Positions 44,011 to 60,394 of a stretch of 64,000 nucleotides of DNA are shown here, one piece after another. A program made the translations under genes and the position numbers. The notes under the pieces were generated by a model. It was not told the origin of the DNA. It ran no database searches and was given only the letters and a program-made list of their open reading frames with translations. The stretch comes from Pestalotiopsis fici W106-1. Lineage: Eukaryota; Ascomycota; Sordariomycetes; Amphisphaeriales; Sporocadaceae. Numbering within the stretch: the first letter of the stretch is position 1; each line of letters opens with the position of its first letter. Where the stretch lies: NCBI RefSeq assembly GCF_000516985.1, contig NW_006917107.1, forward strand, positions 62,001-126,000. Direction: 5' to 3'.

Positions 44011-46005
44011 ATGCCAGAGAAGCCGCTCACCGTCGCTACCTATGCGGCCGGCGCATCTCTGGCGGCCATCACGCTGGTCTACGTCTTTGCCCCGACCTAC
44101 TTCATCGACAGCGACTCGAATTCTGCCCGGAAGAAGGGCGTTGTCGGCCTGAGCAATCCTGCCAACGATTGTTTCATCAACTCCGTTCTGCAGGCGCTCG
44201 CCGGCCTGACCGACCTCCGCGTCTACCTGATTCGCGAAACGCACCGGAGACATATCGACGAGCGCTGGGTCTATCACGAGCCCGTGTCGGATCCGCATCG
44301 CAAGGATGACCCCACATGGAAGATTGAGGGTCTTCAGACTGGCATTGTTACCGAAGGCCTCAAGGCAATTCTCGACGCCCTGAACGAGCGGCCCATTTAC
44401 AAGAAGACCATTTCCGCCACCAATTTCGTCAAGGTGCTCGAGGTTGCCTTTAAGCAGCGCATCAGCAGGCAACAGCAGGATGCTCAAGAATTTCTTCAAG
44501 TCGTTGCCGAGAGGCTATGTGATGAATACCACGCTGGTAAAAGGGCGAGACAGCATGCTCGGCGGAAAGGTGAAGCCGGATTAGAAGCTGGCGCAGCTGC
44601 CCCGATAGACACCACAGCAGTGGACAAGCGACTTGCAAGCCTCAAACTAGGCAAGGATTTCGATAAGGGCGAAGCTACTCAGGATTCCGAGCCGACGTTA
44701 TCCAGGGCACAGACCGAGGACGACGCAGAATTGGAACTCGAGGACGAGGAGGGCTTCCCCATGGAAGGCAAATACGAAAGTCAGGTCGAGTGCCAGACAT
44801 GTCACTTCAAGCCCCGGCCGACTGAGAGCACATTCTGTACCCTCACGCTGAGCGTTCCACAAGCAAGTTCCACTTCGTTGAATGCCTGCTTGGATGGCCA
44901 GTTCAAGACGGAGTACATTGATGATTTCAAATGTGAAAAATGCCGCCTGATTCATGCCAAGGAGATATTACAGGCCGAGCTGGCAAGCTCTACATCGGAA
45001 GACTTCAAAGCAAAAGCGACAGAGGACATCGAGAAACTCCAGCACGCGATTGACACGAATCCCGAGGAGCCACCAGCAGATGTAGTACTGCCAGACACTA
45101 AATTCGCGCCGAAGCGCAGAATCGCAAGACACACCCGTTTAACCAGCTTTCCCAAGGTTCTGGCCATCCATTTGTCACGTTCCATCTACGATGCTAGTAT
45201 GTCGACCAAGAACTCAGCCAAAGTGTCGTTCCCTGAGTTGCTACCAATGGGTGGGCTTCGGAATCAGAAAAGGTACAAACTTCTAGCGACGGTCACACAT
45301 AAAGGCAACCACCATAGTGGGCATTATGAGTCGTTTCGCCGGCAAAATCTAGCTATGCCCTTCTTGACACCGCACCCCTTTCAACAATCGGTTGCATTTG
45401 CCAAATCCGCACAGCCAAGCCCTGCACCGTCGCCCGCAGCTGTAACTCCTCAAGTACGCGCTCTACCGAAACCTATTGAGGGCAGTCCTGCAACGTCGAC
45501 GCCTGACCTTTTGTCCCCAAATTCGGGATCTGGGTCGCCCAATCCGTCGCTCGTCGATCTTCCCCAACCATCTGTCGATAACATCCCTCGCTCATCACCC
45601 AGCACCAATGGACGCTCCTCGTCGCATCACACCCCTGCAAGCGGTTCCAAAGAGCGTGATTCGGATAATGTCAGCTTGAAATCTGTTGCCGCATCGGCCA
45701 AGTCAACTCTGTCCAGAATATCGCTATCGGCAAGAAATAGTCGCTCGGGAAGCCCTGCTGGCAAACGCTCTACCAATGGCACGGTAAACCTACCGAATGG
45801 AATACCCGTTGTATCTGCCACGGGTGAGATTTCCGAGGGTCCTCCCCGACCGCGCAAGAGACGACAGCCAGAGCGATGGTGGCGCATCAGCGATGAAAAG
45901 GTCAAGGAAGCCAAGACGAGCGATGTTCTCGGAATGCAGAGGGAAGTTTATCTCTTGTTCTATGAGCTGGAGGGGCGTGCCGATCCAGCATCAAGCGAAT
46001 CTTAG
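44011..46005 (+). CDS. Ubiquitin carboxyl-terminal hydrolase, Ubp16/USP30-like
   Basis: Single exon, 664 aa; the ATG at 44011 has a strong context (GCCACCATG). An N-terminal membrane anchor (about residues 8-29, YAAGASLAAITLVYVFAPTYF) followed by basic residues fits an outer mitochondrial membrane protein, as in yeast Ubp16 and animal USP30. The Cys box is GLSNPANDCFINSVLQAL (Cys54; Asn52 is the oxyanion residue, and the normal Gly before it is Ala). QQQDAQEFLQ follows. Two Cys pairs (CQTC and CEKC) form the zinc fingers position. The His box is GNHHSGHYESF. A Ser/Pro-rich insert of about 190 aa separates this from the closing WWRISDEKVKE and VYLLFYEL blocks. It removes ubiquitin from mitochondrial proteins. 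Confidence 0.9.
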   Translation: MPEKPLTVATYAAGASLAAITLVYVFAPTYFIDSDSNSARKKGVVGLSNPANDCFINSVLQALAGLTDLRVYLIRETHRRHIDERWVYHEPVSDPHRKDDPTWKIEGLQTGIVTEGLKAILDALNERPIYKKTISATNFVKVLEVAFKQRISRQQQDAQEFLQVVAERLCDEYHAGKRARQHARRKGEAGLEAGAAAPIDTTAVDKRLASLKLGKDFDKGEATQDSEPTLSRAQTEDDAELELEDEEGFPMEGKYESQVECQTCHFKPRPTESTFCTLTLSVPQASSTSLNACLDGQFKTEYIDDFKCEKCRLIHAKEILQAELASSTSEDFKAKATEDIEKLQHAIDTNPEEPPADVVLPDTKFAPKRRIARHTRLTSFPKVLAIHLSRSIYDASMSTKNSAKVSFPELLPMGGLRNQKRYKLLATVTHKGNHHSGHYESFRRQNLAMPFLTPHPFQQSVAFAKSAQPSPAPSPAAVTPQVRALPKPIEGSPATSTPDLLSPNSGSGSPNPSLVDLPQPSVDNIPRSSPSTNGRSSSHHTPASGSKERDSDNVSLKSVAASAKSTLSRISLSARNSRSGSPAGKRSTNGTVNLPNGIPVVSATGEISEGPPRPRKRRQPERWWRISDEKVKEAKTSDVLGMQREVYLLFYELEGRADPASSES

Positions 46006-48689
46006 GATGAATTCGCGTTGCTAAGAACCACGACAAAAACGGCGGACAGGACGCGGCATAGACCTGACTCGAGTGGAGATGACCAGTCAGTCGGAGGTGA
46101 GGTTGCTGGAGAGAACTTGGATAATAGTAGCCTTTATTGGGGGCTGCAAGTTGTTCTGGGCAACTGGTGGTGGATTTTGCGTGGCCGCAGTTTGAGAGCC
46201 TGGCGATGGCTCAAGCGGCTGCTCCAAAACAGGCTGAAGGACTTTATGGGGTTCAATGCCGACTTGTCCCTATACTCGAGTGCATCCCAAGTGGATCACA
46301 AGAATGAGAACTCCGCATTGGATATCGTGGCTCGAAACAAACCGACTAGTGTGATCGATGATCTGGGGAGAGGGGCAAACCAGGAACCGACAGCAACTTG
46401 TCGTGTCACTTGTGGGCTATTTGAGCCCCATTCGTAAGGTTACTGACAGCATGTCTTATGTAACTCGAATGGTCAGCAAGGGGCTGACTCTTCTGCCAGA
46501 TGACGGCGTTATTGTTGGTTTGTATCTAGCATCGGAACTCAGCTACATTCGTGGAGCATTGTTTGGGCGCCTTGCAGATTATTTTCCCGTACAATCTTAT
46601 GATTGTTCATTCTGCGGCCAAGGCCCTACTAACCGCGAGTTTCTCTTACATTGAGATGCTTAAAGCATGAAATGTAAATATTGTGGCATCGGCACACTTT
46701 TGTGCCTGATTAGATAGTCACTTACTGTACAAATACCACGAGCTGAACTCAGTAAAAAACGCGTGCCAATCTTTTGCCAACTCATCCATTTTTATCTGAA
46801 TGGACCGTTTAATAAAGATATGGCAGAGGAAGTGCATACATATTTCCACGAATGTCGTGGTGGGCATTCTCTTGACGAGGACTCCACTGGGCACCTCAGG
46901 TCCGAGGTTATTTTCACGGGAAATGGACGGAAATTTCGCAGGGTGTGCCGGGTGACTCCAATTCACTGAGTAGGTAGGTTGGCGTACATTGTCCACGGTC
47001 GATCGAGATTGACGCTCGTTGCCAAGAGACAGAAAAAATACATATATAACAGCCATTCAATATCTTCATTATTCACAGCCACGGCCTCACTTGAAGGATG
47101 AATTATTAGATGGCCGCGTGTCTGAGATCAGACTGAGACGCTGATAACCTCTTTGGACGAAAAACAACATAAATAGAGACCATAAAGCCTTCCACAATGC
47201 AAACGTTCTTGCTCTGCCCTTCACCTGTCCCAATCCCCGATCGGTCTGAAAGCATGGGTTTTATTATCGTGACCGGCATCATATGATCACAATGGTAGGA
47301 AACCCTTCCGCATGTTCCCGTACCTGGGGAACAATCCCGCACCACATCGGCGGGTCACGGAAGGACGAGGGGAAGCTTTCTCGGTACCCGAGAGCAACGA
47401 TGACGATTTAAGAACGGGCTCAACCCCACCTTGGGGGGAGATCTAGCTGTTTGACGTCCTTCTGAACAAAGCAGCACATCATCGAGACAGAAAAGACGAT
47501 TGCAATTCATTCCCAACAGAACATTTCTCCTGAAGATTACAGATTTCAATCTGAACACAGTTTCCTGTCGGCCAAGAGAAAATCTCGCGCGCCGCAATCG
47601 GTGTAAGTAACCTTGCCATGAGCTTCTTTTACTTTCGTTGCTATTTCCTTTTACCCCGCCATTGCCCAGAAAAAAACACACGGACAGCCCAAAGGACCTA
47701 CTAGTCAGCAGCCCACTCTGGATATACTCAGCAGCGAATAGACTGAGGACTCTCACCGTGGTAAAAGGAGAACTAAAAGAGTACGACCGAATGCGCAATT
47801 GGATGCAGTCGAATGAGAAGCACATAATTATATCCATATCTACAGCTTGCTAGGTTTCTGCCGGCTCCGGCAGTGACTGAACAGCAATTTGGTAGGCTAT
47901 AATGGGCAATTAGTTCTGTTGAAGGTCGGCCAAAAAGCTCAAGCTCAGAGCTGTAAGCTGAGAAGCTACAATTCAGCAGCTCAGAGTTCTTTTTTGCTTG
48001 CTCAACAAAACAACCAGACACGGCACAGAAAATTTTAAGAGTTAGAGACACACACAAAAGTTCTTGAGTCGGCACTCGGAGGCGGACGATCGAATGCACC
48101 AATGGAGCGGCATTTATTTCACGTTTCGGCCGTCATTGGATCGGGCGGCTTTCCATACTCCTGCGTCCTAGGCAAGGCGGGAGCCGCCTCGTCCCATAAT
48201 TCCAGCGTCACAGTCTCGACACTTGACGGTGATACCATAGGCCGGCTGGACCAAGCAGTGGACCGGCTTTGCGTTCAGGACCGTCACTTATCCACACCAA
48301 CGTAATACGAAGCTTGTCGAAGGGCCTTGGGTATCCCCACCATATTCGGCCCTGCCCAGAGGCTGCGGCGTCTCCTGTTGTCCTTAGCCTAGCCCATCTA
48401 TCGATAGTGGGCTATGACATACCCTGGGAGGGACAGAAAACCCCTCCATTTGCTCCTGCTCTGCTTGCTCGACTCATTGTGTTTTCTGCTGCAATAAAAC
48501 CCCGCCATCAAGAGCTAACCTTCTTCTTCTCTTTCAAACTTTACAGATCACATTATACCCCCTACAAACAACAAACCAAGCGATACGAGCCTTTTGAGTT
48601 CCTTTTTTTGGTAGACTCAATTCATCGCCTACGACCTTACGAGACCTTCCTACACCTCAATACATTTAAAAAGAAATATCATCAACAAA
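46006..48689. other. 2.7-kb intergenic region, includes aldolase promoter
   Basis: No confident gene. A frame of about 140 codons continues in phase after the deubiquitinase stop (to 46437). The final 200 bp contain CT-rich tracts (for example CTTCTTCTTCTCTTTC near 48520) and a long leader typical of a strongly expressed glycolytic gene. Confidence 0.5.
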
Positions 48690-49845
48690 ATGGGTGCTCA
48701 AGACGTTCTGTCCCGGAAGTCCGGTGTCATCGTCGGTGACGATGTCCTGGCCCTCTTCGAGTACGCTCGCAAGAACCAGTTCGCCATCCCCGCCATCAAC
48801 GTGACCACGTCGTCCACCGTTATTGCCTCCCTCGAGGCCGCCCGCGACGCCAAGTCGCCCATCATCCTGCAGACCTCGCAAGGTGGTGCTGCCTACTTCG
48901 CCGGTAAGGGCGTTGACAACAAGGACCAGTCCGCCTCCATCCAGGGCTCTGTTGCCGCTGCCCACTACATCCGTGCCATTGCCCCGGCATACGGCATCCC
49001 CGTCGTCCTGCACACCGACCACTGCGCCAAGAAGCTGCTGCCCTGGTTGGACGGCATGCTCGACGCCGATGAGAAGTACTTCAAGGAGCACGGCGAGCCC
49101 CTGTTCTCCTCCCACATGATCGATCTCTCTGAGGAGCCCGTCGACTACAACGTCGAGACCACCGCCAAGTACCTGAAGCGTGCTGCTCCCATGAAGCAGT
49201 GGCTGGAGATGGTAAGACTTCTACACGCAAAATCAGTCGTGAGATATCTGACTAACACATTTACAGGAGATTGGTATCACCGGTGGTGAGGAGGATGGTG
49301 TCAACAACGAGGACGTTGACAACAACTCCCTGTACACTCAGCCCGAGGATATCTGGAACATCTACAACACCCTCTCCCCCATCTCCCCCTTCTTCTCCAT
49401 CGCTGCCGGTTTCGGTAACGTTCACGGTGTCTACAAGCCTGGCAACGTCAAGCTGCACCCCGAGCTTCTCGGCAAGCACCAGGCCTACGTTGCTGAGCAG
49501 CTGGCCAAGAAGGGCGAGAAGGGCATCAACGAGAAGAAGCCCGTCTTCTTCGTCTTCCACGGTGGCTCCGGCTCCGAGAAGCACGAGTACCTCGACGCCA
49601 TCAGCCACGGTGTCGTCAAGGTCAACATGGACACTGACATGCAGTTCGCCTACACCGAGGGTATCCGCGACTACATGGTTGGCAAGCACGAGTACCTCAA
49701 GACCGCTATCGGCAACCCCGACGGTGCTGACAAGCCCAACAAGAAGTTCTTCGACCCCCGTGTCTGGGTTCGCGAGGGTGAGAAGACCATGTCCAAGCGT
49801 GTTGCTATTGCCCTCAAGGACTTCAACACTGCTGGCACTTTGTAA
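48690..49845 (+). CDS. fba1: Fructose-1,6-bisphosphate aldolase, class II
   Basis: Two exons (48690-49211, 49267-49845) close to 366 aa, the normal length of fungal class II aldolase. It is a cytosolic, zinc-dependent glycolytic enzyme splitting fructose-1,6-bisphosphate into glyceraldehyde-3-phosphate and dihydroxyacetone phosphate. Visible motifs: FAIPAINVTTSSTV at the N-terminus, VVLHTDHCAKKLLPW (catalytic Asp and zinc His), GNVHGVY (zinc His), VFFVFHGGSGSEKHEY (zinc His and phosphate loop) and VKVNMDTDMQFAYTEG. Codons are strongly biased to C-ending forms, unlike the neighbours, as expected for a very highly expressed gene. The single intron has a GTAAGA donor and TTTACAG acceptor. Confidence 0.97.
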
Positions 49846-51765
49846 ATGCTTTCATAATTGCGAATGGAGTTGTGGTAAAAGGGTAGCCTCAAAAGATGGG
49901 CATTGATTTCATGTGCCGGTATATGGCATTGGTCAGGCACAGGACTCCTAGGAGTTGAGAGTACGAATTGAATGACAAACAAATTGACACTCATAATATG
50001 CCTCAACATTGTTGCCAATTGAATATGACGTGTGTGTTCTGCTATAAATCAACAAGTTATATTGGCACATAAAAAAGCGCAATTGTGGGGTTCAATGTCA
50101 TGGAACTGATGCATAGCAGAATTAGTGCATGGGGTTTGTAATAGGGTCGCATTGCATAAAACTGCCTTGTGGCTGCCAGCAAAGCCCATGAGTTTGGCAA
50201 TGAAAACAGAATTTCATACTGTAATATGATCCTTTTATTGTGATTAGGTGCTGGGCCAAATCATTAATATCCAATATATGCTTCGCCTGGGTCGCTCTAA
50301 TGACTCTGGGAACACTTTTCTCTGTAACCGTAGCTATCATACAGGAATGCATCGCCAAACAGACCGATATGCTGTTTCCCCCTCCCGACACAGCTAGGAC
50401 GCTTGAAGCATTGATTCGCGCCTCCCTCAGCTCCCACACTCGAGGAGGGCATGTGCTGTTGTGCATCTCCCACACGGCCTGCGAGAAAGACAGTAACGCC
50501 CATGTTGTTGCTGAGTACTGGGTGGCAGCTATGGGTTGTCGGGAACACATGTTGACGACCGCAAGATTAACATGAGGGCTTGGACAAGCGTACGGTACAT
50601 AACATTATACTTGGGACCGTTGAGATTTCATGATTAGATGGGTCATCTTTTTAAGATGGCCACAACCCCGGAGAGAATGTGTCAGAAGCTACAATTCTTA
50701 TGATGCATGCTTACAAGAACAAAGCCTCGAGACGAGCCGAGATATTCGGGAAAGTCGATCTAAAGCCGCCCGAAACTCCTAAAAGAAACTTATAGCAGCA
50801 GTTCCTATCTATGGCATACTCGGCATTGGAGAAAGAATTGACATGAGAATTGACATGACTGCTTCTCATTGAGAGCAAACAAACCTCATATAACATTATT
50901 GGAAGCAACCATCTCCTAACAGGAAGCGTTCACGCGCAAAATAAGATTGCAAAGACCGTTGGAAAGTTTGTTGTGTATTTATACAAGGTAAATCATATCA
51001 ATCCATTAATTGTTGATACGCACAAAGTGGCTATGAAGTATGGTAGCCTCCGGGGCACACAACTGGAAGCCACAAGAAATGCACCTAGTTCACACATAAT
51101 TTTATGGATGAGAACGATCTTCAATTGCATTTGCATCCTTTGTACAGCATACACCATACCCATAAATTTGCAGGGACCGTTTTGATTTGCAATGGACAAG
51201 CTCAACGTCGCAATTTTCCATCAGCCGAGCGTGCGAGTCAGCCTGGTCGGATCGAGTCAACCAACGCCGGGTATGATGGCAACCTTGCAACAGGCTTGGC
51301 CATTCAATTGGTGCACTTATTTCCTTCCAATTGAAAAGACCCAAAACTTTCAAACAGTCCCCTCTTTTCTATTGCTACCAACAGTATCCCGATCAAGGGA
51401 CCGCTGTTAAAAGCATAAAAGGTAGGCTTGGGGTGCATTCCGGTGCTGTTTAACCCCAGCAATGCAATGTTTAGTGTCGTCATTATACTGCTTCCACCGG
51501 TGGTAACGGTAATGTAACCTTGCCTAACCGAGCGGGGTCCAGCCAAGCGGGAGGCAGTAACACGAGAAGCCGAATGCATTGTGAATATGCGCCTATAGGT
51601 CAATCCGCGAAAGGCGGTTCGAGCAACTGGTTGGTAACTTAAAAAGGCTTCGACTTCTCTTAAAACCCAAGAGCTGAGGGAACTAGCAAGCTCCCAACTC
51701 AGGGCAGTACTCACCTCCGCAGATTGTAATCTTTTGTGACATGAGCTTGGAACATTAAAGTAAAC
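49846..51765. other. 1.9-kb intergenic region
   Basis: 3' flank of the aldolase gene and promoter of the beta-galactosidase gene. No gene or repeat was recognised with confidence. Confidence 0.5.
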
Positions 51766-54700
51766 ATGTATACAAGAGTATTCCATCTCAGCTTCTTCAT
51801 ATGGAGCTGCCTGAGCTTTGTGGCTTTCACGGTGGGCAGCTTTCAACAAAATCTCAAAGTCCGACCGTACGCTAGAGATCCTCTCCAAGATGTTGTACGT
51901 GTACCTTGCGAATATACCATCTACTCCTTACGGTCAACTGTCAACTAAACCTATTCAGGTGACTTGGGACGAGCATTCCATCTTCGTCAATGGGGAACGG
52001 GTCTTGTTCTTTAGCGGAGAATTTCATGCATTCAGGTTCGTGATGGGGATGCCGACATGAGAAAGGCTCTTAAAGTTTTTGGTTATTCATACTCACTCCA
52101 ATCCAGACTACCTGTGCCGAGCTTATGGCTGGATATTCTGCAAAAGATCCGCTCCTTAGGGTTTACCGGTGTCTCCTTTTATGTAGACTGGGCCTTGCTG
52201 GAAGGTAAGCCCGGCGAGTACTCGGCAGAAGGCGTCTTTGCACTCGAGCCACTATTTGAAGCCGCATCCAAGGCTGGCATTTATCTATTAGCTGTGAGTC
52301 TTGCTTTACAACATGGAATCAGTGGTACCAATGCTAACTTCCCGTAGCGTCCTGGTCCGTACATCAACGCTGAGGTATCCGGCGGAGGGTACCCTGGATG
52401 GCTACAACGCGTAGAAGGCTATCTCCGAACCAATGCAACAGATTACCTGGCCACGACAGAGAAGTTAGAAGATCATCCAAAAATATAAAGTGGCTTTGCT
52501 AACGTATGCCAGTTACATGACCTCTGTTTTGAAGAGTATATCCAATGCGCAAATTACCAATGGAGGGCCTGTGATCCTCGTACAGCCCGAGAATGAGTAC
52601 AGCCAAGCTGTCTCTGGAATCCCATTCCCCAATGCCGACTACATGGAATACGTCGAAGATCAATTTCGTAAGAATGGTATCGTCGTACCACTAATCAGTA
52701 ACGATGCTTCACCATACGGACACAACGCGCCCGGGCAACCCGCACCAGTCGATATTTACGGACATGATGGCTATCCATTGGGCTTTGACTGCAGTAACCC
52801 CTCGCGATGGACCAGCTTCAATACTAATTTCCGCACCTTGCACCTGGAACAATCCCCATCAACTCCATATTCAATCGTCGAGTTCCAAGGCGGCGCTTTC
52901 GATCCTTGGGGAGGTGTGGGCTTCGATAAATGCCTTTCCCTGGTGAATTATGAATTCGAGAGAGTATATTACAAGAACAACTACGGCTTTGGGGTCACCA
53001 TCTATAATCTTTACATGATTTTCGGTGGTTCCAACTGGGGTAACCTTGGTCATCCTGGGGGTTATACCTCTTATGACTACGGAGCTACGATTGCTGAAGA
53101 TAGGAGCGTTGCTCGAGAGAAGTACAGCGAGATGAAGCTTCAAGCCAACTTTCTCGTCGCGTCTCCGGCCTACCTCACCGTCACGCCAGGTACACCGAGT
53201 ACCACTCAGTACACCACATCTTCAGATGTGTATGTCACTCCGCTGAAGAGTAATGAGACACAATTCTATGTCGTCAGGTATAGTTACCCATAGAATAATT
53301 AGTGAATACTTGCTGACAATTTAACACTACCATCAGACATAGCCTCTTCAATTCGACAGAAGCTACAACCTACAAGTTGAGACTCGATGGGAGCAGCTCA
53401 GGAAATATCACAGTACCCCAGCTTGGCGGTAGTCTCACACTCAACGGCCGTGATTCGAAAATCCATGTCTCAGACTATGATCTTGGCGGAACGACGCTGC
53501 TTTATTCAACAGCTGAAATCTTCACATGGTATGTAATACGATTTATGCTTAAAATGACATTAATTAAAACATAGTAGGCAAAAGTACGGGAATGGTACAG
53601 TGCTCGTGGTTTATGGAGGCCCTGGAGAACAGCACGAGCTGGCAGTTTCTCAAATCGGAATAAGCAGCTCCGAAATCAACGCTTCATTAGACGTGCTGGT
53701 GAACAGCACTGAAACAAGCGTGATTGTGAACTGGCTTACAAGTGCCACGGCTCAATATGTCACTATTGGAGACCTGCAAGTCTATATTGTTGGTAGGTGC
53801 TTGAGCCATGCCTTGGTAGGAGAATATTGTACTAAAGCACAATAGATCGTAACACAGCATACAACTTTTGGGTAATCCCAAGTGGGAACTCTCTATACAC
53901 CAACACCGAGGATGTCAATATTGTCGCCAAGTCCGGATATCTTCTTCGAACGGCCAATGTTACAGAGACATCACTCGATATTACGGGAGATCTGAATGCA
54001 ACTAGTCCTCTGTGGATTGTTGGTGGTGCTCCCAAGAACTTGAAGACTCTTACTTTTAATGGACAAGAGGTTGAGTTCTCCGTTGACGAGAATGGGGCAA
54101 TATCATCCAACCTTACCTACATCGCGCCCGAATTTGCCGTCCCTACCCTCAAAGACCTGCAATGGTACTACATCGATTCTTTACCAGAAATCCAAGGCGA
54201 CTACGACGATGACGCCTGGACATTGGCATCATTCGCGACCACGAACAACACGAGCCGCGCTCTCACCACTCCGACCAGTCTCTATGCTAGTGATTATGGC
54301 TATCATGCTGGAAGTCTCATCTATCGTGGCAAATTTACCGCCAAGGGGAATGAGACCACATTCAAGGTGGAAACCCAGGGTGGAACAGCTTACGGGGCGT
54401 CCATCTTTCTTGATAGCAGTTTCCTCGGCAGCACGGTGGGAAACAAGTCGGCAGCGTCCGCCAATGCAACCTTCGCACTGCCGCAGCTGGGAGCTGATGA
54501 GGTACACACCTTTACGATCCTCATTGATCACATGGGTTTGGATGAGGAGTGGACTGTGGGCTCCAACACCATGAGATCACCCCGAGGTGTGCTTAACTAT
54601 GACTTGGCCGGACACGACCAGAGCGATGTTACCTGGAAACTCACAGGCAACCTGGGAGGCGAGGATTATGTCGACCATGTTAGAGGTCCTCTCAATGAGG

Positions 54701-55161
54701 GAGCTCTTTATGCAGAGAGGCAGGGCTACCATTTACCCAGCCCACCGGTCGAAACATGGACCAAGGGTCTAAGCCCAATTGACGGAATCTCTTCTGCTGG
54801 CGTGGGCTTCTTTACCACGTCCGTTGATCTTGATTTCCCAAGCGGCTACGATATTCCGCTCTCTATTCGCCTCCCAGCCATCAACTTTACGTCAACCATA
54901 CGTGTTCAGCTCTATGTGAACGGCTGGCAGTTTGGCAAGTACGTGTCAAACATTGGACCGCAGACGCAATATCCCGTCCCCGAGGGTATTTGGAACTACA
55001 ATGGCCAGAATTGGCTGGCTGTTAGTTTATGGGCACTCGAAGCCGCAGGTGGAAGTATTGCTAGCATTGAGCTCGTGGCGAGTGAAGCTGTCCAGTCGGG
55101 ACGGGAGCAGGTCCAGGTGGTTGAGTCACCCGCATGGAGTCAGAGAGCGGAGGCATATTGA
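51766..55161 (+). CDS. lacA: Secreted beta-galactosidase, GH35
   Basis: Eight exons (51766-51894, 51959-52035, 52107-52293, 52348-52463, 52513-53277, 53337-53528, 53578-53792, 53846-55161) close to 998 aa, the usual size of fungal LacA. The signal peptide ([16 protein letters not shown]) is followed by [23 protein letters not shown] and [14 protein letters not shown]. The acid/base is Glu198 in QPENEY and the nucleophile is Glu293 in YSIVEFQGG, both intact and near the positions in Aspergillus enzymes. [20 protein letters not shown] and C-terminal beta-sandwich domains follow. Several Asn-X-Ser/Thr sites are present. It removes terminal beta-galactose from plant galactans, pectin side chains or lactose outside the cell. 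All joints are in phase, so the gene is intact. Confidence 0.94.
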
Positions 55162-55325
55162 AGTTTCGTAGAGTGGTGATTATAATTGCGTATCTAGGGT
55201 ATCCTGAAATTTGAAAATCTTGGTAGCTGACCTTTTGGTCCATACACCTTCACCTCCCATTATTCTCCTACCAATCGCATCGGATGACCACCAGCAGAGA
55301 TCATCATGCCCAATTCGCCATTGCA

Positions 55326-56340
55326 TTAGCATGTTGTTGTGGTGAGAGTAGTTGTAGCGGTAGATCCCTGGAAGTGCATATACCACATCCTCAAGGCCGT
55401 AATGACAGCCATAACCGACCATCGTTCCCCCAATTCACCAGTCAGGCCGCTTCCTAGGAATTGAAACTTGAACGACTTGGTCATGCTCCAGCCCGCGTAA
55501 AAGGCCCAGACGGCCACAATCTCCTTGCCATCACTCGACGCACCCGGTGCCCTCTCATTTCTCTCGCCTCCGGGGCCGGCGGCTTCTGCGCTCACCCTCA
55601 CCAGCTTCCATCCGCGAGTGCACTTGCCCAGCTGCTTGATTTCACTGCCGTGACTCTGGCGCCACTCAAACTTCTCCCGCTTCAAGTTGTCGCCAATACC
55701 GACCTCGATGCTAAATTCTTGCGACGTGTTCTTCCAGCCGACGTTGGTGCGCATAAACTCGGTGGAAGATTCGGCGCTGGACCCCGGCAGCGGCGGCAGG
55801 ATAATAAAGCTATGCCTGCTCCACTACAACAACAGGTGTTAGCAATCGCCTATTCGGGCAGATAAATGAGTTTGAAGCAGCTCTTTTGAGCAATTTGTCT
55901 GAGTATGCTCTTTTGCAGCACCAATTTGGCCAATGTTTGCTCATGAGACAGCCCGGAGAAGGGGAGAAATGACATCGGAAGTTGCTTACCTGGTTTTCCT
56001 GCCCGGCGGCTGCCAGCGGCGGGTCCTGGTCGCTCGGCCCGTTATGCAAAACGATCCCCGGGTTTCCGGACCAGCCCGAATGGGTTCTGACGGCGTAGAG
56101 TGGGTGATCTTTTGACTCGCCCAGGTGGAACGTCTTGGTGAACTTCCACTGATAATAGGCGTTGAAGGACGCCGGGAACTGTTGTGGGACTTGTGTTGTA
56201 GGTCTGATAGAGGTTAGGTCCGACTGCTGTGGTTGTTCTAGAGATTCTTGTGGAGTAGAAGCCACTGCCTCTGAATATGCTGGCGGGGGAGCAGCATCTC
56301 CTGGTAGTGAAAGTTGATCGGCTTCCTTTGCGTGACCCAT
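55326..56340 (-). CDS. PPxY-containing protein of unknown function
   Basis: Two exons (56340-55990, 55823-55326) close to 282 aa. I do not recognise a named family. The N-terminus has a proline-rich PPPAYSE motif (PPxY, a docking site for WW-domain ubiquitin ligases such as Rsp5) in a disordered stretch of about 55 aa. A beta-rich region follows with YYQWKFTKTFHLGESKDHPLYAVRTHSG, then after the intron HSFIILPPLPG, WKLVRVSAEAAG, VAVWAFYAGWSMTKSFKFQFLG and WSVMAVITALRMW. The alternating hydrophobic strands and conserved tryptophans suggest a single LURP/tubby-like beta-barrel domain; this is inference. The end is Thr-rich. It is convergent with the beta-galactosidase gene. Confidence 0.75.

Positions 56341-60394
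<4,054 letters not shown>

Noticed and set aside
50122..50575. Overlapping frames of 111-142 codons on both strands
   Set aside because: Mutually overlapping, no domain, likely chance open frames in the aldolase 3' flank.
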